From JABMMZ01 sp040386935 (GTDB lineage: Bacteria > Bacteroidota > Bacteroidia > NS11-12g > UBA955), in assembly GCA_040386935.1 (NCBI GenBank), contig JAZKEQ010000034.1:1-64000 (forward strand): a stretch of 64,000 nt of DNA, given 5' to 3'. The notes beneath the pieces are model-generated. The model was not told the DNA's origin. It ran no database searches and was given only the letters and a program-made list of their open reading frames with translations. Of the stretch, positions 61,102 through 64,000 are shown one piece after another. A program made the position numbers and the translations under genes. How positions within the stretch are numbered: position 1 is the first letter of the stretch; each line of letters begins with the position of its first letter.

Positions 61102-63414
61102 ATGGCTCAAATACCTTTTTCGGTTTCAGCTAGAACAGCTCGATTAATAGGACGTGAAAATGTGGCGAATGCAGAAGGAGCATTAATAGAGCTTGTGAAA
61201 AATTGCTATGATGCAGATTCTAAAGCAGCAATAGTTCTTATTGATGAACCCAATGATACAATTTTAATTTTGGATAGTGGTGATGGAATGACGGACAAAA
61301 TAATTAGGGAACAATGGATGACAATAGGCACAGACAATAAATTAAATAATGCCATCACAGTAAAAGGAAGGGTTAAAGCTGGAGCAAAAGGAATTGGACG
61401 ATTTGCACTAGACAGATTAGGAGAACATTGCACGATGATTACTTTTCCAATACACAACGAAATTGGGTTTAAATGGATTGTACATTGGGGAGATTTTGAA
61501 GAACAGAAAAATGGTAGTAATGTCAAAATAAATGAAGTGTTTGCAGATTTAAATGATTTAAAAGGTACAAGTTTCAAAAAAGAGTTATTGAAAGAAATTC
61601 GCAATAATAACATTATTGATTTACTTAATAAAGATGTATTCAATAATGGAACTCTTCTAAAAATTACAGGACTACGGGACAAATGGAGAGATGATTCGAT
61701 TGAAAAAATATTTGAAAATCTTGAGCTCCTAACTCCTCCAGAGGGAGCGAATCGAATAAATATTTTTCTATTCAATGGAGCGGAACCTCAAAAATATGGA
61801 CTTGTCCCGAATACTGAATTTTCAGATTATGACTACAGAGTGATTGCCACTTATAAGAAAAACCAACAACACAAACTTAAAATTGAAATTCATAGAAATG
61901 AATTTGATTTGGGCTTAATTGATGATCGTCTTTTTGATTTTCCAGACATGAAAGTATTCCCATTTGATAAAAGGACTTTTAAGAAGGAATATTTTGAACT
62001 AGAGGTATCCTTTAGTGAGATACTTAAGGGATTTAAGGATAACAGAGGAATTGCAAATACAATTGGTGATTTTGAATTTACTTTTTACTTTCTTAAAAAC
62101 ATTTTCACAAAGGATGACAGAGAAAAATATAAGTACAAGGAATTTTTAGGTGATAGAGGGTTTTGGTTGCGTAAATTTGGAGGAATAAAACTTTACAGAG
62201 ATAATTTCAGAGTTAGGCCTTACGGTGAAGTAAATACACCGGTTTATGATTGGTTAATGCTTGGTGAGAGGTTTGGTCAAAATCCTGCGGGTGTTTCAAG
62301 AAAAGGAAGCAGAGTACGGCCTAACCAAATTGCAGGAATTGTTAAATTCTCACGATTAGAAAACCCATATTTAGAAGATAAATCAGGGCGAGAGGGTCTT
62401 CAGGAAAACGACACCTTTGAATTATTTAAAAATATTTTGATAGGAATTATTAAAGTTCAGGAAGACGATAGGAGTACGATAGGTTTTAACTTAAATGAAC
62501 TCTACAATATTCTTCACGAAGAAGAAAAAGCCATTGAAGATAGTAATGCAATAGTAGATGAAGAAGATGTAGATGAAACACAAGAAGAAACACAAGCAAA
62601 AAACAGAACCGTAAAAAAAGGTTATAAAGCTACCCAAGCTAAATTAAAAGATAAGGAAGAAGAATTAGCAATTTCAAGGGCGATGGCAAGTGCAGGGATT
62701 ATGATAGCAAGTTTCTCCCACGAATTTCATGGAATTAAAAATGACTTAAGTTCTAGAACAAATAATTTGAAAAAGTTTTTAATGGAGGTTATTGATATAA
62801 ATAAACTTAATGGTATTCCAGACAGGAAAAATCCTCTTAAGATTATCGATAATTTTCAAAAACAAGATGATAAAATTAGACAATGGATAGAGTTTTCAGT
62901 TGAATTAACTAAGAAGGATAGAAGAAAAAACAAAAAAATTGACCTTAAAGATTACTTTGAAAATTTCAATCAACTATGGACAAAATTATTTGATGAACGT
63001 AATGTTAATTTTACAATTAATTTTAATAAAAATGATATTTATCCAGTCAAGATTTCTGAATTAGATTTGGATACAATTTTTGATAACCTTATTACAAACT
63101 CAATAGAAGCATTTGACCGAAATGGCTTTTCTGGCGCAAAAAATATTTCAGTAGATATAGAAAATCATGACAATAAAATTTTTATAAGGTATTCCGATAG
63201 CGGGCCAGGAATACCTGATATCTATAAAAACATTAATGATATCTTCACCCCATTTGAGACTTCAAAAAAAGATGATTTAGGCAATGATATCGGCACTGGA
63301 CTAGGAATGTGGCTGGTGAAATCTTCTATTGATTCCAATAAAGCAAAAGCTGAATTAACAAGGCCTCAGACTGGGTTTGAATTAAAAATATATTTTAAAG
63401 CAATCAAAAACTAA
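61102..63414 (+). CDS. dual-GHKL ATPase / histidine kinase-like protein
   Basis: A 770-residue soluble protein with two ATP-binding modules. The N-terminal one is Hsp90/MutL-like: E30-N34 in ALIELVKNCYDADSK, D58-G60-G62 in ILDSGDGMT and AGAKGIGRFALDRLG. After a middle domain of about 370 residues and an acidic linker near 475-500 comes a histidine-kinase-like part: ASFSHEFHGIKNDL near residue 536 (a possible phospho-His), an N box (DTIFDNLITNSIEAF, about 656), G1 (YSDSGPGIPD), F (FTPFETSKK) and G2 (GTGLGMWLVKS, about 731). No membrane segment. The receiver-like gene begins 2 bases after the stop. It may sense an internal signal and pass phosphate to that partner; a defence role is possible but unproven. 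Confidence 0.85.
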   Translation: MAQIPFSVSARTARLIGRENVANAEGALIELVKNCYDADSKAAIVLIDEPNDTILILDSGDGMTDKIIREQWMTIGTDNKLNNAITVKGRVKAGAKGIGRFALDRLGEHCTMITFPIHNEIGFKWIVHWGDFEEQKNGSNVKINEVFADLNDLKGTSFKKELLKEIRNNNIIDLLNKDVFNNGTLLKITGLRDKWRDDSIEKIFENLELLTPPEGANRINIFLFNGAEPQKYGLVPNTEFSDYDYRVIATYKKNQQHKLKIEIHRNEFDLGLIDDRLFDFPDMKVFPFDKRTFKKEYFELEVSFSEILKGFKDNRGIANTIGDFEFTFYFLKNIFTKDDREKYKYKEFLGDRGFWLRKFGGIKLYRDNFRVRPYGEVNTPVYDWLMLGERFGQNPAGVSRKGSRVRPNQIAGIVKFSRLENPYLEDKSGREGLQENDTFELFKNILIGIIKVQEDDRSTIGFNLNELYNILHEEEKAIEDSNAIVDEEDVDETQEETQAKNRTVKKGYKATQAKLKDKEEELAISRAMASAGIMIASFSHEFHGIKNDLSSRTNNLKKFLMEVIDINKLNGIPDRKNPLKIIDNFQKQDDKIRQWIEFSVELTKKDRRKNKKIDLKDYFENFNQLWTKLFDERNVNFTINFNKNDIYPVKISELDLDTIFDNLITNSIEAFDRNGFSGAKNISVDIENHDNKIFIRYSDSGPGIPDIYKNINDIFTPFETSKKDDLGNDIGTGLGMWLVKSSIDSNKAKAELTRPQTGFELKIYFKAIKN

Positions 63415-63416
63415 AA

Positions 63417-64000
63417 ATGACAAATCCTAAATTTACAATAGCCATAATGGACGAAGAAGCAAAGGAGAGAGATCACTTTATTAATTTCTTTGAAAGTGAT
63501 TTTAATGTAGTTGAAATTCCATATATATCATCTATTGATGATTTAATTGAGAGAATAAAATCAGAAAAAATAGATGCAATTGCAATTGATTACAAGTTGA
63601 AAGAACACAGTAAAAAATTTAAAGAAAATGGTGACTTCTTCTTTAAACAATTGATGTCGAGACTTCAGGATTTTCCTTCTTTTGTTCTTACCCAAGACGC
63701 AAAGGCTGCTAAAAATGAAAGCAAGTTGATTAAACCTAGATTCATTATTGATAAAAGAATTTTGCATTCTGATAATGTTAATGAAATAAAGATATTCAAA
63801 GATGAAGTGAGACAAGAAATAAAAGGTTATAAAACGTCTTTAGCAGATAAACTGAAACGATTGAAAGAACTTCAAGCACTTAGAAAAAAAGGAATACTTG
63901 ACGATGGTCTTGAAAACGAATTTCTTGCTATAAATAATGAGATTTCACTATCAGTTACAGGGTATCCTACCTTGCCTTTGAAATATTTTTCACAAGAGAC
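63417..64000 (+). CDS. receiver-like partner protein (N-terminal part)
   Basis: Open from ATG 63417 to the right edge (194 codons, no stop). The first 115 residues follow a response-regulator receiver: acidic D12-E13-E14, D58 in AIAIDYKLK at the phosphorylation position, T92 in FVLTQDAK and K113 in FIIDKRIL. A helical segment follows (DKLKRLKELQALRKKGILDD). It is not a DNA-binding regulator as far as can be seen. The 2-base gap to the dual-GHKL gene implies one transcript and a working pair. Confidence 0.75.
   Translation, partial: MTNPKFTIAIMDEEAKERDHFINFFESDFNVVEIPYISSIDDLIERIKSEKIDAIAIDYKLKEHSKKFKENGDFFFKQLMSRLQDFPSFVLTQDAKAAKNESKLIKPRFIIDKRILHSDNVNEIKIFKDEVRQEIKGYKTSLADKLKRLKELQALRKKGILDDGLENEFLAINNEISLSVTGYPTLPLKYFSQE

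Overview
The window is AT-rich bacterial DNA of Bacteroidota type. The organism call rests on four signs: promoter elements of the TTG / TAnnTTTG kind, an IPExxxVDY-family gene directly before pyruvate kinase, large PKD-like and Rhs-like secreted proteins with Bacteroidota hallmarks, and a fused branched-chain-type 2-oxoacid dehydrogenase E1. A free-living, surface-active (possibly gliding) member of the Chitinophagales/Sphingobacteriales/Flavobacteriales grade fits, but no rRNA is present to fix the lineage.

Layout. 1-3070 (minus) is the start of a giant PKD-like secreted protein that runs off the left edge. 3207-10133 holds a family 9 glycosyltransferase interrupted by an assembly gap, IPExxxVDY-pyk, an L,D-transpeptidase, an atypical SDR with TspO, a TfoX-like protein and a GT39-like membrane glycosyltransferase. 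10133-13856 is an accessory island. It is flanked by 78-bp direct copies of the 3' end of gmd and contains a 10 x 21-bp tandem repeat, related repeat elements just after gene stops, palindromic hairpin repeats, two small exported-type proteins and a MORN-repeat protein. 13843-20293 is a surface-polysaccharide and lipid segment (gmd, polysaccharide deacetylase, FemAB/GNAT-like protein, long-chain acyl-CoA ligase, WecA/MraY-type transferase). 20268-29399 is housekeeping: E1 fusion; a five-gene group with SRPBCC, cupin, zinc/HhH, DUF1801 and AlkD; VanZ-gcvH; accD; class I aldolase; and an HdrC-like Fe-S membrane protein.

29606-32372 is a small integrative element in tRNA-Phe: a large serine recombinase whose reading frame runs through the tRNA terminator and into the tRNA gene, a 69-residue protein and an RteC-like protein. 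32575-35043 encodes a coiled-coil/outer-membrane protein.

35598-58952 is the most striking part: eight minus-strand genes, nearly all overlapping or separated by 12 bases or fewer, that look like one 23-kb operon. In transcription order it encodes a TANFOR-like protein, an OmpH/Skp-like lipoprotein, another lipoprotein, a 1855-residue SpvB/Rhs-type protein, a 700-residue protein with a detached Rhs-associated C-terminus, a small exported protein, a 4012-residue Rhs protein with a long YCF48/BNR-like insert, and a last lipoprotein overlapping the Rhs stop. I read it as a secreted Rhs/teneurin-like surface system, possibly a polymorphic-toxin type with the last lipoprotein as immunity candidate. 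That function is inference. A NarL-type response regulator with its own terminator lies just upstream.

59865-64000 is AT-rich accessory DNA: a decayed gene, then a protein with two GHKL ATPase modules followed 2 bases later by a receiver-like partner cut by the right edge. This could be an undescribed signalling or defence pair.
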